From positions 5,318,790-5,382,789 of the forward strand of contig OY754980.1 in assembly GCA_963576475.1 (NCBI GenBank): DNA of 64,000 nt, in the 5' to 3' direction. Position 1 is the first letter of the stretch, and each line of letters starts with the position of its first letter. The position numbers and the translations under genes are program-made. Below, in pieces: positions 31,535 to 42,310 of this stretch. The DNA is from Molanna angustata (taxonomy: Eukaryota > Arthropoda > Insecta > Trichoptera > Molannidae). Below the pieces are notes generated by a model, which saw only the letters and a list, made by a program, of their open reading frames with translations, was not told the origin of the DNA and did not search any database.

Positions 31535-33160
31535 TTAGCAAATGTGAGTGAATCCCTTCCTGGATTGTCCAGGAAGCGCACAAAACCAAAAAATTGGAAT
31601 CGCAACAAGAAGCGTGAAGAAAGGTAAGAGAATTTTATCATTAAATCGCCACGATGTGTCAGTTGCCTGTTGCATTCATATAGGGAAACCATAGGATAGG
31701 CGTAGCGTGCATTTATTTTCTCTATTATTTTTTGTCATGTTTTTTATTTATTTATTTTTTTCGTGATATTTTTAATACAAAATTTACCCTATCCTTTTGT
31801 ACACCAGTTACTGACAAGTGCTCCGCGTGCAGTCAGTACCAAGAAAAACTAAAAAAGTGTATCGATCAGAACAATAAATCAAAAATAATTATTGAATCAA
31901 GACTGCATCGCTTAAAATATAAGGTTATATCTATAATTGAAAGTAAAGACTTTTTGATTCTACATTAATTTTTTATTCTGCGCGATAGGCCTATTTTGCC
32001 TTGTTAGGGCATTAACTAGCTTAGCTAGTTAATGCCCTAACAAGGCGAAATAGGTCTATCGCGCAGAATAAAAAATTAATGTAGAATCAAAAAGTCTTTA
32101 CTTTCAATTATAGATATAACTTATGATGGAATTCTACCAAATAAAAACTTCGTCGATAATTAAAATATAAGGCATTTTATTCAATTTTGCAACAGGAAAA
32201 TGAAAACATTTTAACATTGAGCTTTGACTGCCAGAAAAATTTAAGTTTGCCAAAATTGCCAGATCAGAGCACTTATTTTAGCAGGCAATGGAGTTTTTAC
32301 CACTTCTGCATAGTAACAGGAAACTCTAAAGCTTCTCTAACGGTTGATAATGTTCACTGCTATTTATGGAACGAAACAACGTAGCAGAAGGGTTCCAACG
32401 AGATTGTATCTGCTGTGTACCATAGGCTTTGCAATACAAATTTGGACCCCAAAATAAATAAAATTAACTTGATTGCGGATGGCTGCGGCGGAGAGAATAA
32501 AAATAACTCAATAATGTGTATGCTTGCAAAGTGGTTTTTAAGTGCACCGGCGCAAATAAAATCAATTGAGGTTATATTTCCTATAGTTGACCACTCATTT
32601 TTACCTCCCGATAGAGTTTTTGCTCACATCGAAAAAACTATTCGAAAAAGAGAGGTCATCGCAGATCCCGACGATTAACAGGAGATATTAAGAGATCACG
32701 GTACAATATATCGTATAGGGAGAGATGTGCCCGTTTATGACTGGAAGAAAGAAGCTGTCACACATTTAAAACCACCTGAAAATTGGCACCTTTCAATTTA
32801 ATCAAGCCAAAAGATTCATTTTTACAAAAACGCTAAGAAATGAAATAAAGATCGAAGGGGAAATAAGCTATAGGTCAAATGTATCAACAGCTAAATTTGT
32901 AACAAAAAAAAATATATCCATTTCCCAGATTAACCCGGATATTGTTACAGAAGGTATTGACGTCCTTTAAACGTCAACAAAATTAAAGATGTCAATAATT
33001 TGTTGATAAAACATTATGGGGAGAAATGGAGAAGAGACAACGAAAGCCTCCACTTTTATAAAAATCTTGAAGAGAAGGAAGTAACAGTAGAACTTGCAGA
33101 GCCCGAACCTGAAGAAGATATATGTGAAGCCAGAGAAGATGAAGTTCTGTTTAATGTTTA
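31535..33160 (+). pseudogene. transposase of the SD.C.GQN family (copy 1), broken
   Basis: The basic N-terminal exon LPGLSRKRTKPKNWNRNKK ends at a GTAAGA donor (about 31624). VTDKCSACSQYQEKLKKC follows at 31806. The core starts near 32190: LSFDCQKNL (first acidic block), an internal TAG, then INLIADGCGGENKNNSIMCM (32464-32523), VIFPIVDHSFLPPDRVFAHI E (32568-32630) and a C-terminal INPDIVTEGI..IKHYGEKW. A 199-bp palindrome (31923-32121) splits the frame, and the ESHYCR segment is missing. Conserved Asp and Glu positions suggest an RNase H-fold DDE/D transposase; this is inference. Confidence 0.75.
31923..32121. repeat. 199-bp near-perfect palindrome
   Basis: Centred at 32022 (AACTAGCTTAGCTAGTT), the arms GTTATATCTATAATTGAAAG ... 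GCATTAACTAGCT and their complement differ at only a few positions. It sits within the transposase coding region and duplicates coding sequence (VISIIESKDF) in inverted form. Confidence 0.9.
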
Positions 33161-33479
33161 ATATAACCTACCTGTTTTGTTTAAAACTTGTTTTTAATTA
33201 TAATTTTTGTATATTATTTGGTACCTACATATTAGGTATATGCTATTTGATCTTAATATTTGCGACTTGCGATTATAAATTGTTAGTAAGATTGTAACGG
33301 TCTTATTTACTATCTGCGACTTAAATACAATACCCAGAATATATAATATGGTCGGTCGTGTCTGATATCTTGGAGTACAGCCGAGTGGACATAATTGGCA
33401 AGCTGGTTACTGATTGGATGATTCGGAGAGGGAGGGAAGAGTCAGAGAGAGACTTGACGTTTGTCCTAAAATAATATTT

Positions 33480-33850
33480 AATAAAACTTACACTCAAAAT
33501 CTTTTCTTACACCCTTTTTTACACATATCCACACACGCAAACACACCTTCACTTTAAAAACACTTGATTAATTTTTCATGTACTATTATTGAATTCTATA
33601 TGTACTTTTTTTATATTTTTTGTGTCTTAGAATGTGTACTTTTGTACTTTTTTTATTATTTGTACTCTTTTATACTTTTTTTATATCTTTTGTGCCTTAG
33701 AATGTGTTAAGAATTCACATAGCTAAAATTTCTGCGTACTTATTGTCTAGTATTACCTCAGAACAGGCTTCGCCTAATTAGGTAATAAATTCCATTTATA
33801 TATTTTATTTTATGTTATATTGTACATTATATTTTGTATTGTACTATGGA
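33480..33850 (+). repeat. LINE 3' UTR with internal duplication and hairpin, copy 2
   Basis: TGTACTTTTTTTATATTTTT...GTGTCTTAGAATGTGT (33601-33635) is repeated at 33665-33708. The hairpin TATTACCTCAGAACAGGCTT CGCCTAATTAGGTAATA is at 33751-33787. An A/T-rich run with AATAAATT follows. Confidence 0.6.
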
Positions 33851-34019
33851 AATGAATAAATTAAACAGGTAAAATCCTTATATTATCTCAAATTGTGTAA
33901 ATATGCTTAATATATTCAACAGTGTTCATATTATCAAATAATTTACCCACTAATTTATTCAGAATGTATGGTCACACTAATACTTTGTATAAATACTTGT
34001 AAATGTGGTATATAGTGAG

Positions 34020-34370
34020 TCTAGAGTTATGATGTATATAATTATTGTTGCAGTTATCGTCACAGGTACCCAACTGTACTTAACTGTAGCTTAGTATATA
34101 TTATAGCTCTGGATTCATTGTGTATATTGTTTTTTTGTATTTTATTGATTTTTATGTTTCATTTTCTTATGGTTTTATATTTTTGCTATACTTTTATGTT
34201 ATGTTATATACTATTTTTAACTGTCTTTACTATTTATGTAAAATTATCCACCTCAATACAGGCCAGCCATAGTGAGATCAATTATTGTATATTATCATTG
34301 TGACACGTAAATGTAAAGATATGTATATTAAATAAATATAAAGAAAAAAATAAAAATACATATAATCCTA
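34020..34370 (+). repeat. LINE 3' UTR with hairpin, copy 3
   Basis: CCACCTCAATACAGGCCAGC CATAGTGAGATC (34249-34280) is a diverged version of the hairpin at 26371, 33751 and 58601. It is followed by about 60 bases and an AATAAATATAAAGAAAAAAA tail, the sign of a retroposed end. Confidence 0.55.
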
Positions 34371-34820
34371 CGGTACCCAGTTTGTTGCATTGCTGAAACT
34401 AACTTATCGTCGGATTGTAGTCAAGTCACAAACAGTAAGTAAGACCGATATTAGGATTTTACTATTTTTATATAATAAAACAAAAATATAAAAATACCCA
34501 CCACTGGTTTTGATTCATTTAACCTTTCTAATAGTTACCTATTGTCAAATCCCGCTCTATTTAGTAAAGTGTGCTTCAAAAACCGCTCTGACAAGCGGCG
34601 AGTGTCAAAACCCGCTCTGCGCACAATTCAATCAATAATATTTAATCCTTGACGACATTAAAGATATAAATCAATATGTATTTAATATTATTTCTTGCTT
34701 CTCAAGACATCCAATGCAAAACATACCACATTCATATTTTATTAACATTCCAAATAGTTATTCACCTATTACTCGAAATTGATACTTTAATCTAGAGCGG
34801 GTTTTGCAACTTGACGACTC

Positions 34821-34935
34821 ATATATGTATACATATGTTTATCCCCATTGACAAGAAATATTGTGAAAAACTTCACCATGAATGCTCAGTATTTTGGATA
34901 CAAGCAATCTATGAAAGACTTTAACATATATTATC
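34821..34935 (+). pseudogene. YqaJ nuclease gene, 3' continuation after transposon
   Basis: The frame at 34842-34934 reads HMFIPIDKKYCEKLHHECSV FWIQAIYERL then a stop, the usual end of insect YqaJ proteins (YIPID..Y...L...C..FW). It is the continuation of 30370-31230 with the 3.6-kb transposon removed; the local frame is off, as in a decayed gene. Confidence 0.6.
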
Positions 34936-35169
34936 AACTATTTAACATATTTTTGCGGTCATCGATGATTTTCCATTGGAATATAAGGCGCTTTAAATCG
35001 TACCTTAAACAGAGATAGCCGTCATCGAACCGCACATCACACCATAATTGGCAGCAGCTGTCTTGTGATTACGATAAAAAAAGAATACAATATCTTGTAA
35101 CTGTGAGGAATGCTCTGCATCCAAAGGAGATATATAATTATAAGTGTTTTTGCATTTTGTCAGCATGTA

Positions 35170-35714
35170 ACATGATAATGTTACATGGGCTAACCTGTGC
35201 GAAGTTACATTAATACAAACGCTGTTATTTAATAGACGTCGCTCCGGCGAAGTGGAACGAATGGAGTTGAACACATACAAAAAACGAGACAATAGTGTGA
35301 TGAACGAAGAGATTAAAAACAGTTTAACTGAAATAGAGAAACAAATCACGGAAAATTTGAGTAGAAGTCAGGGGAAAAAGGGGACGAAAAGTACCAATCA
35401 TACTTCCAAATGATTTAAAAAACCAAATAGGTTTGTTGATAGAGAAGTGTGAAGCTGTTGAAATAATAAATGATAATCAATTTCAATTCAGCTAACCATG
35501 TGCGTGCGAGTGACAAGCTTCGCGAATGTCAGCAAAAAGCGATGTCAAAAATCCTCATAGTATCACATCTACAAAATTACTAAAAGATAATGAAATGGAC
35601 TATCTTTCAACATACATGGGACACGACACAAGGGTACACAAACAATATTACAGGCTACCAGACAGTGTCACCATCACCACCAGTATTAGAAGGCCTTTAA
35701 GCTTGAGAAAATGA
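35170..35714 (+). pseudogene. tyrosine-recombinase-like (Crypton-type) relic
   Basis: Pieces in order: VTLIQTLLFNRRRSGEVERM, NSLTEIEKQI, then SDKLREC (about 35509) and KNPHSITSTKLLKDNEMDYL STYMGHDTRVHKQYYRLPDS (35547-35666). The last piece resembles tyrosine-recombinase box II: the (H/T).LR position, then GH...H..YYR with the catalytic-type Tyr. Compared with animal relatives I remember, about a dozen residues after STKL appear deleted. Stops separate the pieces. The family name is an inference. Confidence 0.5.
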
Positions 35715-35907
35715 CGTCACACATTTTACCTGAGTTGGCCTAGGTATTACCCAGTAAGCAGTACCGTTAATATCCAGAGGTCATATATGAATATTTGCCA
35801 TTTTAAAAAATTCCTTCGTGGAGTGCGCGCTGTTCTGTTTTTAAATTTAATTTAAACACATTTCTTTTCAATATCATATTATAAGATTTATAAAATTACT
35901 ATTTAAG

Positions 35908-36360
35908 ATGCCGTTTAAGTGTTGTGTACCTAATTGCCGGGGAAATTATAGTGTGAAACATGAAGCTATTATTAGCGTCCGACCGAAGCTTCGGCTTCGA
36001 AAAATTTATTAAAATATTTTAATAAATTTTTCATGAAATATATTTTGGTCTTATTTAACCTCTATAATTTTATTTCAGATGAATGAAGAAATTGTTCAGA
36101 CTCACGTGCCTGGAAAAATCGCAGAAATAGCAACTGTTTGATCAAATTTAAACAGTTGTTATTGAAAAGAAAAAAATACGAAGAAATAAATTCAATATTA
36201 ACGTCGGAGAATATTTCATTCAACATAGAAAAAATAAATTTTCTTTGGAAAAACTTTGCATGGAGTGCAAGAAGTTTGCTTTGGAGGTTGAGCCATTGGA
36301 GATGAAGAGAGAGTTATACAAAAGAGCTTTACAAGATGAAGGTATTAAACAAACTTGATC
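35908..36360 (+). pseudogene. possible THAP zinc-finger start and downstream scrap
   Basis: MPFKCCVPNCRGNYSVKHEA at 35908-35967 matches the first half of a THAP finger (C..C...N near the N-terminus). The rest of the finger is missing. A frame at about 36130-36290 (KFKQLLLKRKKYEEINSILT) is coiled-coil-like and unassigned. THAP fingers are common at the start of P-type transposases, which abound here. Confidence 0.35.
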
Positions 36361-36513
36361 TATGACGTTTTATTCTCCTATTTATAGCAGCGGGGCTAAG
36401 ATTGGTGACTCCAACCCGCCGATCTCACCAAATAAAGTAGCCTCCCACATAGCTCAAACATCAAGAGTTCCAAATGATAAAGACCATACTAGAAAGGTGA
36501 AATCAGAAATCAA

Positions 36514-37265
36514 ATCAGCTCTACATTCAAAATGAACAAACGCAAAGTCTTTTATTTTCTTGACCTTTTCCACTGAAGATGAAAAAACAGCACTGGTAAA
36601 TATCTTTCTTAGGGTTCATTCAGATGTATTTATAATATTTCTCACATAGAGCACTTTTACCTTTTTCATAATTTTCTCATCTATTATCGGTTCGGGCTCT
36701 GCCCAATCTACCATGAGTTTCCCTCCAAATATTGTCTGCATACCATTGCTTAAAATACGCCTGGCAATAGCTGCATATACGTGACAATCAAACTCAATGA
36801 AAGCGAATCCCCTGTTTAAATTTATACTGCTCGGACAAGGATACATTATTAGATCATGGATACCTTCTACCTACTTTTCCCCGAAGTTCTTTTAAAACTT
36901 CGTCCTTCTTGGCTTCCCTCGGAAGCCCTCTCACAAAGTCTGGAATTATCAACAGACATGGAAACTCCTATTTGTCTACCGGGACGGACACATTTTAAAT
37001 TTCGTTTTTCAACAGCCTCCAGCGCGGCACTCCTCGTCGTATATCTTATGAAGGCATATCCACGATTGAGACCGAAAAAATCCATCATCAATCGCATCTC
37101 GTATATTTTACCGACACTTCCGAACATCGGAACCAGCTCGTCTTCGAAGCAATCGCGAGGAATCTTCCCTAAAAAGATTTCACAATCTTTCGGAGGTGGT
37201 CCATTCCAGTTAGGTGGTGGACCGAAGTGACGCTGGCCGTTTTTTTGAGTCAAAGGGAATTCCAA
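36514..37265 (-). pseudogene. A1CF/RBM46/RBM47-like RNA-binding protein, 5' half of a retropseudogene
   Basis: The minus strand encodes TQKNGQRHFGPPPNWNGPPP (the leader typical of this group) and RRM1 (CEIFLGKIPRDCFEDELVPM, LNRGYAFI). With frameshifts near 36945 and 36870 it continues into RRM2 (VRGLPREAKKDEVLKELRG, MYPCPSS..NRGFAFIEFD, VDWAEPEP) and the start of RRM3 (KVKVLYVRNI, VKKIKDFAFVHFECRAD). There are no introns, so it is a processed copy. It stops at ECRAD; the continuation lies upstream, at 37560-37989. Confidence 0.8.
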
Positions 37266-37284
37266 AAGGGGAGTTAAATTATTG

Positions 37285-37556
37285 AACGTATTAAACGTGC
37301 AAAGATAATTGCGATTCTAAAACCAGGAAAACCCCCAAAAGAACCGAAAAGTTACAGACCAATAGCTCTTTTAAATGTGATCTTTAAACTCCTTGAAAGA
37401 CTCATACATAACAGAATCAGCCCAAAAATACTGGAAGCCGTCCCGATAGAGCAAGCGGGATTCCGCCCAAACCGTAGTTGCAGTGACCAAATCCTCACAC
37501 TCACCACGTATGTCGAGTTGGGGTTTGAGAAAAAATTAAAAACTTTTGCTGCTACA
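37285..37556 (+). mobile_element. LINE reverse transcriptase finger fragment
   Basis: KIIAILKPGKPPKEPKSYRP IALLNVIFKLLERLI, QAGFRPNRSCSDQILTLTTY and GFEKKLKT are the finger blocks of a LINE RT. It lies between the two halves of the A1CF-like pseudogene and ends at about 37556. Confidence 0.75.
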
Positions 37557-37559
37557 TAA

Positions 37560-37989
37560 AAGGCATCTTTAATAGTTTCTTTCCCATCACTGAAGAAAGG
37601 TCCGATTGTAACTATTTTATCAAAAAACAGGTGTAGAAATAAACAATGTTACAGATCCAAAATACAAAAATTCTGTTGCACTTATTGCTGAAACAGAGTA
37701 TTCATATCTAGGAAACTCCCATTTGAACATAGAACAAATACTTTCAAGTTGAAAAGATGGATTGTTTGGTTGTATTGCTTCAATTTGTGGTTCAATTTAG
37801 AAATTATTTAGGCTATATTTTTTGCTTGAACAACATGAACATAGCATGGGCCAACCTTTGTTTAAGAACTTTTGTAGTTCATACAACGTTTTGTCAACGG
37901 GTTTAGCCCATTCAATGTCCAAAACAGAACCTTCCAACACTGTATTACTTAATACACTTAACGCACGTTCTGCATCAGCTCTGCATTCA
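37560..37989 (-). pseudogene. A1CF/RBM46/RBM47-like, 3' half of the same retropseudogene
   Basis: The minus strand begins ECRADAERALSVLSNTVLEG then DIEWAKPVDKTLYE, exactly where the other half stops. It proceeds to the C-terminal double-stranded RNA-binding domain (ICSMFKWEFPRYEYSVSAIS, LYFGSVTLFI, DKIVTIGPFFSDGKETIKDA). One in-frame stop (after SLNNF) and one homopolymer frameshift show decay. The 16-nt string ATCAGCTCTRCATTCA is shared by the two break ends (36514-36529, 37974-37989). Confidence 0.75.
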
Positions 37990-37997
37990 GGATAAAA

Positions 37998-38405
37998 AAA
38001 AGAAAAAATTCTATAACAATTTGGAGAATCTCCTCAACCGAAACGCTGCTTTTGGAGATGGTACATGGATATTCAATCTAGACGAAACCTCAACTACTAA
38101 TGTGCAGAAGCCTCGGAAGGTCATAGCTCCTAAAGGGAAGAAGACTGTGTCAAAGGTGACCAGTGGAGAAAGAGACATTTTAGTGACCACTTGTTGCATC
38201 ATAAGTGCTAGTGGTAACTTTTTACCTCCAGTGGAGGTGTTTCCAAGAAAAGTATTCAAAGATCATTTGATTAAAAATAAATTGCCCGGTACACTCGAGT
38301 TGGCAACACCCACCGGGTGGATGAACTCTACAGTATTTCCAGAAGTGATAAAGCATTTTATTAAGCACACAAATGCTTCTAAAGAGAATCCGTGTATCTT
38401 ACGAA
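37998..38405 (+). pseudogene. pogo/Tigger-type transposase fragment (DDE_1)
   Basis: FGDGTWIFNLDETSTTNVQK (first catalytic Asp in NLDET), ATPKGKK-like IAPKGKKTVSK, DILVTTCCIISASGNFLPP and TPTGWMNSTVFPEVIKHFIK match insect pogo-like transposases. The frame ends at 38405, just before the second Asp (usually LLI.DNH); the C-terminal third is missing. Confidence 0.8.
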
Positions 38406-38409
38406 ATCC

Positions 38410-38690
38410 AAAGTAATAACAAATACTTTGTATTTCGTTCAAAAGGGGAAGGAAGCTGTTCAAATGTTTATTAAAAGATTTAGACCATTAGAATCACATT
38501 ACTGTCGTAGTAGAATAAAAAATAGTATTTATCTTGATCCCAGTCTTAAAATGGTAAAATTGTGGAATATGCATCAAGACCGAGCTATGCCAGATTTTTC
38601 AGTTACGAAAAGTTTTTTTAGAAAAATATTCATTACGAATTTCAATATAGGAATTGGATCAGATAACAAGACGTTTGTTCTGAAGTGAAA
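38410..38690 (+). pseudogene. SD.C.GQN-family transposase, middle fragment (copy 2)
   Basis: RFRPLESHYCRSRIKNSIYL, LKMVKLWNMHQD and FFRKIFITNFNIGIGSD are the segment between the Cys-rich region and the FDLQ block of this family; the same blocks are in copy 3 (43800-44050). It ends abruptly at 38688. Confidence 0.65.
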
Positions 38691-38865
38691 AAAGTCATTG
38701 ACCCTGTACAAAATACCCAAACTGTCTCCTTTGTATAAACTATGTGTTTCATATTACAATATCATGTTTTTTTTTAAAGTAATCTAATTTGATATGTTGT
38801 GTATATTTTGAGATGTACATTTTGGTAATGAAAAAATGTTGTAATGATTGCGCAATTATCATATT

Positions 38866-41614
38866 AGTACTGTTCGGTATTTTGAATTGACGCGCCAAAA
38901 TAATAAATAATGCAAGTCATCATTTATCAGCGCAATGGTACGAACACCTCGTCATGTCGTAAAATAACAAAATTCTCAACAGTGAACAGAGGCGAATTGA
39001 ATTTGGTGAGTCCTATCTCATATCCTTTCGTTTTCCTTTTACCAGCAGTCAGTTTAAAAAAGAACGGAGCAAATTTAAGTATAGCAAAAGTATTGGCTGA
39101 CAATGAGAATGTTAATAACTTGTTAAAATGCAGGATGACTCCGTCATTTTCATGAAGAGTTAAATTGCAAATGGTGTTCAAAAATTGAATGGTAGAAGAT
39201 GGAATATTGATGACAAAATACTGGCATTAAGTATTTTTAAAAAGTCAGCAGCATGCTACAGACTCTTAAGCCAGTTGTTTTTTCTGCCAAGGCACTTTGA
39301 CATCTCTGATTAATAGAATACCAATTAAGGCTGGGCATAATCCTCAAGTATCTAATTATATTGGTAAAATCACAACATTGAGAACTAAAGAAGACAATTC
39401 ATGTATTCTTATGTTTGACGAAATGTCGATCAGAAAAAAATTATATTACAATAAAAAATTAGATCAAGTTGATGGTTTCGCAGACCATGGCACTCAAGGT
39501 GGTAGAACATCGGAAGTTGCTACACACTCATTGGCATTCATGGCAGCAGGAATAAGGAAATTGTGGAAACAACCTATTTCATTTTATTTTTCTGGAAATT
39601 CAGTGACAGCAGATAGACTCTCAGTATTATTAAAAGAGGTATGTCCTTTCTAGTTGTACTGTTTCCTTTTTGTTTAGTGTTTTTATTTGCAGTACCACAA
39701 AAAATCTGTCTATAATCATTCATAAATTCTCGATCCTGGTTGTTGAAATGGTAGGTTGATGAAATTTATAAGATTACATATTTATCCAACGAAATCAAAA
39801 TTCAAAAACAGATATATTTTACTTAGGCATTGTTACACCTTATACAACAATATTTTGGTGTCAATTCTAGATTTTGATTTAACTAATAATTTATTTACAT
39901 ATATATTTTATTGTTGATTTTCTCAGGTGATCCGTGAATGTTTCAATATGGGCCTCGTAGTTGTGGCAACTGTATGCGATCTTGACGGTGTCAACATAAA
40001 GGCAATCAACAAACTGGGTTTGTGCACAGCAAAACCTTATTTCGAATTAGATGGGCATGAGATTGTCACAATATTTGATCCATCTCATCTTCTAAAATGT
40101 TTTAGAAACATGGTTTTAAAATATAACATAGAATGCTATCAGGATATCAGAAAGATCAAAGGTAATTAAATAATTGTATTAGAGTTTTATGAAGCACAAG
40201 CATATCAATGTTGCATTTTAAAATAAAGTCTGGAGAAGTTTTTTTTTTTTTGAAAAAGTTATATGTCATACCATATTCAAAATACTGACAAATTTAAAAT
40301 AATATGTTTGCAGGTGTCGCTAAATGGGAACACACTGAAATTTTTTCAAAAATGATTCTCAAAATCCAAACTTTGTTTGTGCGCCTGCTTTGAGTAGGCG
40401 CCATTTGCAGCCAAATGGCCCACAAGAGATGAGAGTGAAATTGGCTGCTCAAGTAAAGCCATACTGTAGCAGCTGGAATATTTTCGAAAATTACAGAATG
40501 TAAGAAAAAAAAATAGGTATATTAAGAGATAATTAAATATACATATATCTCAGATAAACGAACTCTTCCACTTAAATCATTTCTCTTGGTGCTTTTGGCT
40601 CTTCACTACTATGGAATAGTGGATAGTGGAGTATGATTTCACAATTTAACTAATGTAGGAATGATAAGTTTTCGCTAGACATTTATGACAACCAAACGAA
40701 TGTATATTCAAGAATTGTGGATTGAGATGAAGGATTTTATTAGCAACATGAGATCCTTAAATGCTAGATTGCCTCCACCTTCACAGGATGGTTGGGTTAG
40801 AATCATAAATGCTGTAGAAAGACTGTGGCATAATATGAAAATTTACAGTCTTCTTAGAAGAAGACTTAATCAAGACCCCCTTGAGAATTTATTTGGGTGT
40901 ATTAGATCTAATTGTGGTTCTATTCCTAATCCAAACATTTGCCAGTTTATAGCTGGGCTTAAAACATCATTATTAAGCAACACGGTGCAAGCTGGAATAA
41001 AAAAAAACTGCGAAGACGACAATGTAAAAATATTGGATGATATGAAGAGATTTTTTGATTTTGAAAAGGAAAGTTTCAATAAATATGATGAGGAGAGTGA
41101 TGTTTTAGTAGAGGCAGTATTGAAGAGTGTAAAAATTGATGATTTTGATGGGTCTCCAGAAGCACAAGCTTGTACATATGTTTGCGGCAACATTATTAAG
41201 AGACAAGCTGTAACTTGTAAAAAGTGCAAATCTTTAATGGTTGCAGATGAAGCAAATACAAACCATTTATTTACAGAATTCAAAGAGTACAATACTATCA
41301 AGAAAAGTCTTAAATACGCCACAAACAACTATATTTATTGTGTGGAGCTATGTGCTATGAAAATAAATGAGTTCCTCTCTACTAAAGCTCACTCATCCAA
41401 TAATAAAAAAGAAATAATGAAATATATATCTAATATCGAATTCACCTCGTTGAAAGAATGCAATGAACATTATGAGCTGAATAAAAAATTTATTCTTGAT
41501 GTTACATTTTCAATATACATCAAGCGCTATTGCACCATTACCAATAGACTTTTCACAGAAGAAGAAAGTAAAACAGCTTATAAAAGAAAAGTGAACATTT
41601 TATCCAACATGTGA
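38866..41614 (+). mobile_element. P-element, copy C, best preserved; transposase with four or more exons
   Basis: The 5' terminal region TACTGTTCGGTATT starts at about 38869. Exons are about 39045-39638 (donor GAG|GTATGT), 39927-40161, 40314-40499 and 40659-41614. Blocks: VLADNENVNNLLKCRMTPSF; CILMFDEMSIRKKLYYNKKL; FYFSGNSVTADRLSVLLKEV; VVATVCDLDGVNIKAINKLG; FDPSHLLKCFRNM; RRLNQDPLENLFGCIRSNCG; YVCGNIIKRQAVTCKKCKSL. These are the diagnostic P/THAP9 motifs. The first exon has stops and shifts (39153 onward); the last three are nearly open. I see no THAP finger at the 5' end, and the 3' terminus was not located. Confidence 0.88.
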
Positions 41615-41941
41615 TAAGACATGTGTAAGTTTTTTTACAAATCTGCATAAGTAGATTGATGTTGAATATTTGTACTAGCCACAAATGCAATATACTATCA
41701 AAATCTTTTATAAAAACATCAAGTACCCTGCGTATAAATTTCTATTCTGTTATTGTAAGAATTAATTTTTTTCAACATTAATAATTTGCATCAATCAACT
41801 TTACAAAAAAAAAAAAAAGGTTGTGCACCAATATTTCAATTATATTTATACTCTGTTCACATTCATTTTTGTGCACTCTGATGATGATCTTCAACAGATT
41901 GATACCGGTCAGTGCCAGTTATTCTTTTTTAATTGTTTCAG

Positions 41942-42310
41942 AATGCTTCTAATGATGCAAATTTCAATTTAAATCTATACTCTGTGTCATCTGAACTGGC
42001 CATTAATGAACCTGAGAAGTATCTTTCAAGAAAACGTACTAGGAATCCAAAAAACTGGGCACGTTATATTAAAAAACAAAAGGTGAAGACTATATAACCT
42101 TAAAAGGAAGAATCGTTGAGGCAAAAGATATGAAAGAAGGATGTGGGGTTAGTTGCAAACTAAAATGTAGCAATCATATGAACTTAGATGAAAGAGTTTT
42201 ATTCTCTATCAGATATTAATATGAAAAGATATTATATGAGTAGATCAATTGAAGAAGTCATACCAAGATATGTGTACAAAAAGCACCAGTCTAACAGAAA
42301 GTCAAATTGA
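41942..42310 (+). pseudogene. SD.C.GQN-family transposase, N-terminal part (copy 3)
   Basis: After a TTTCAG acceptor, the exon reads EKYLSRKRTRNPKNWARYIK (basic N-terminal signature), then EGCGVSCKLKCSNHMNLDER (Cys-rich) and SRSIEEVIPRYVYKKHQ. It breaks off at about 42310 and resumes at 43565. Confidence 0.7.

Larger units (their letters stand above)
31235..34820 (+). mobile_element. 3.6-kb DNA transposon with inverted ends and subterminal repeats
   Basis: The ends GAGTCGTTGAGTTGCAAAAC CCGCTCT (31235-31261) and the complement of 34794-34820 (GAGTCGTCAAGTTGCAAAAC CCGCTCT) form an inverted repeat. They are bordered by ATAT on both sides (31231-31234, 34821-34824), a possible 4-bp duplication. 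The core word CAAAACCCGCTCTG is repeated near both ends: 31249, 31357, 31389 on the left and 34545, 34577, 34606 on the right, all in one orientation, plus the inverted terminal copy. The YqaJ pseudogene reads into the left border and its distal part resumes right of the right border. Inside are a transposase pseudogene and two LINE tails. Confidence 0.85.
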
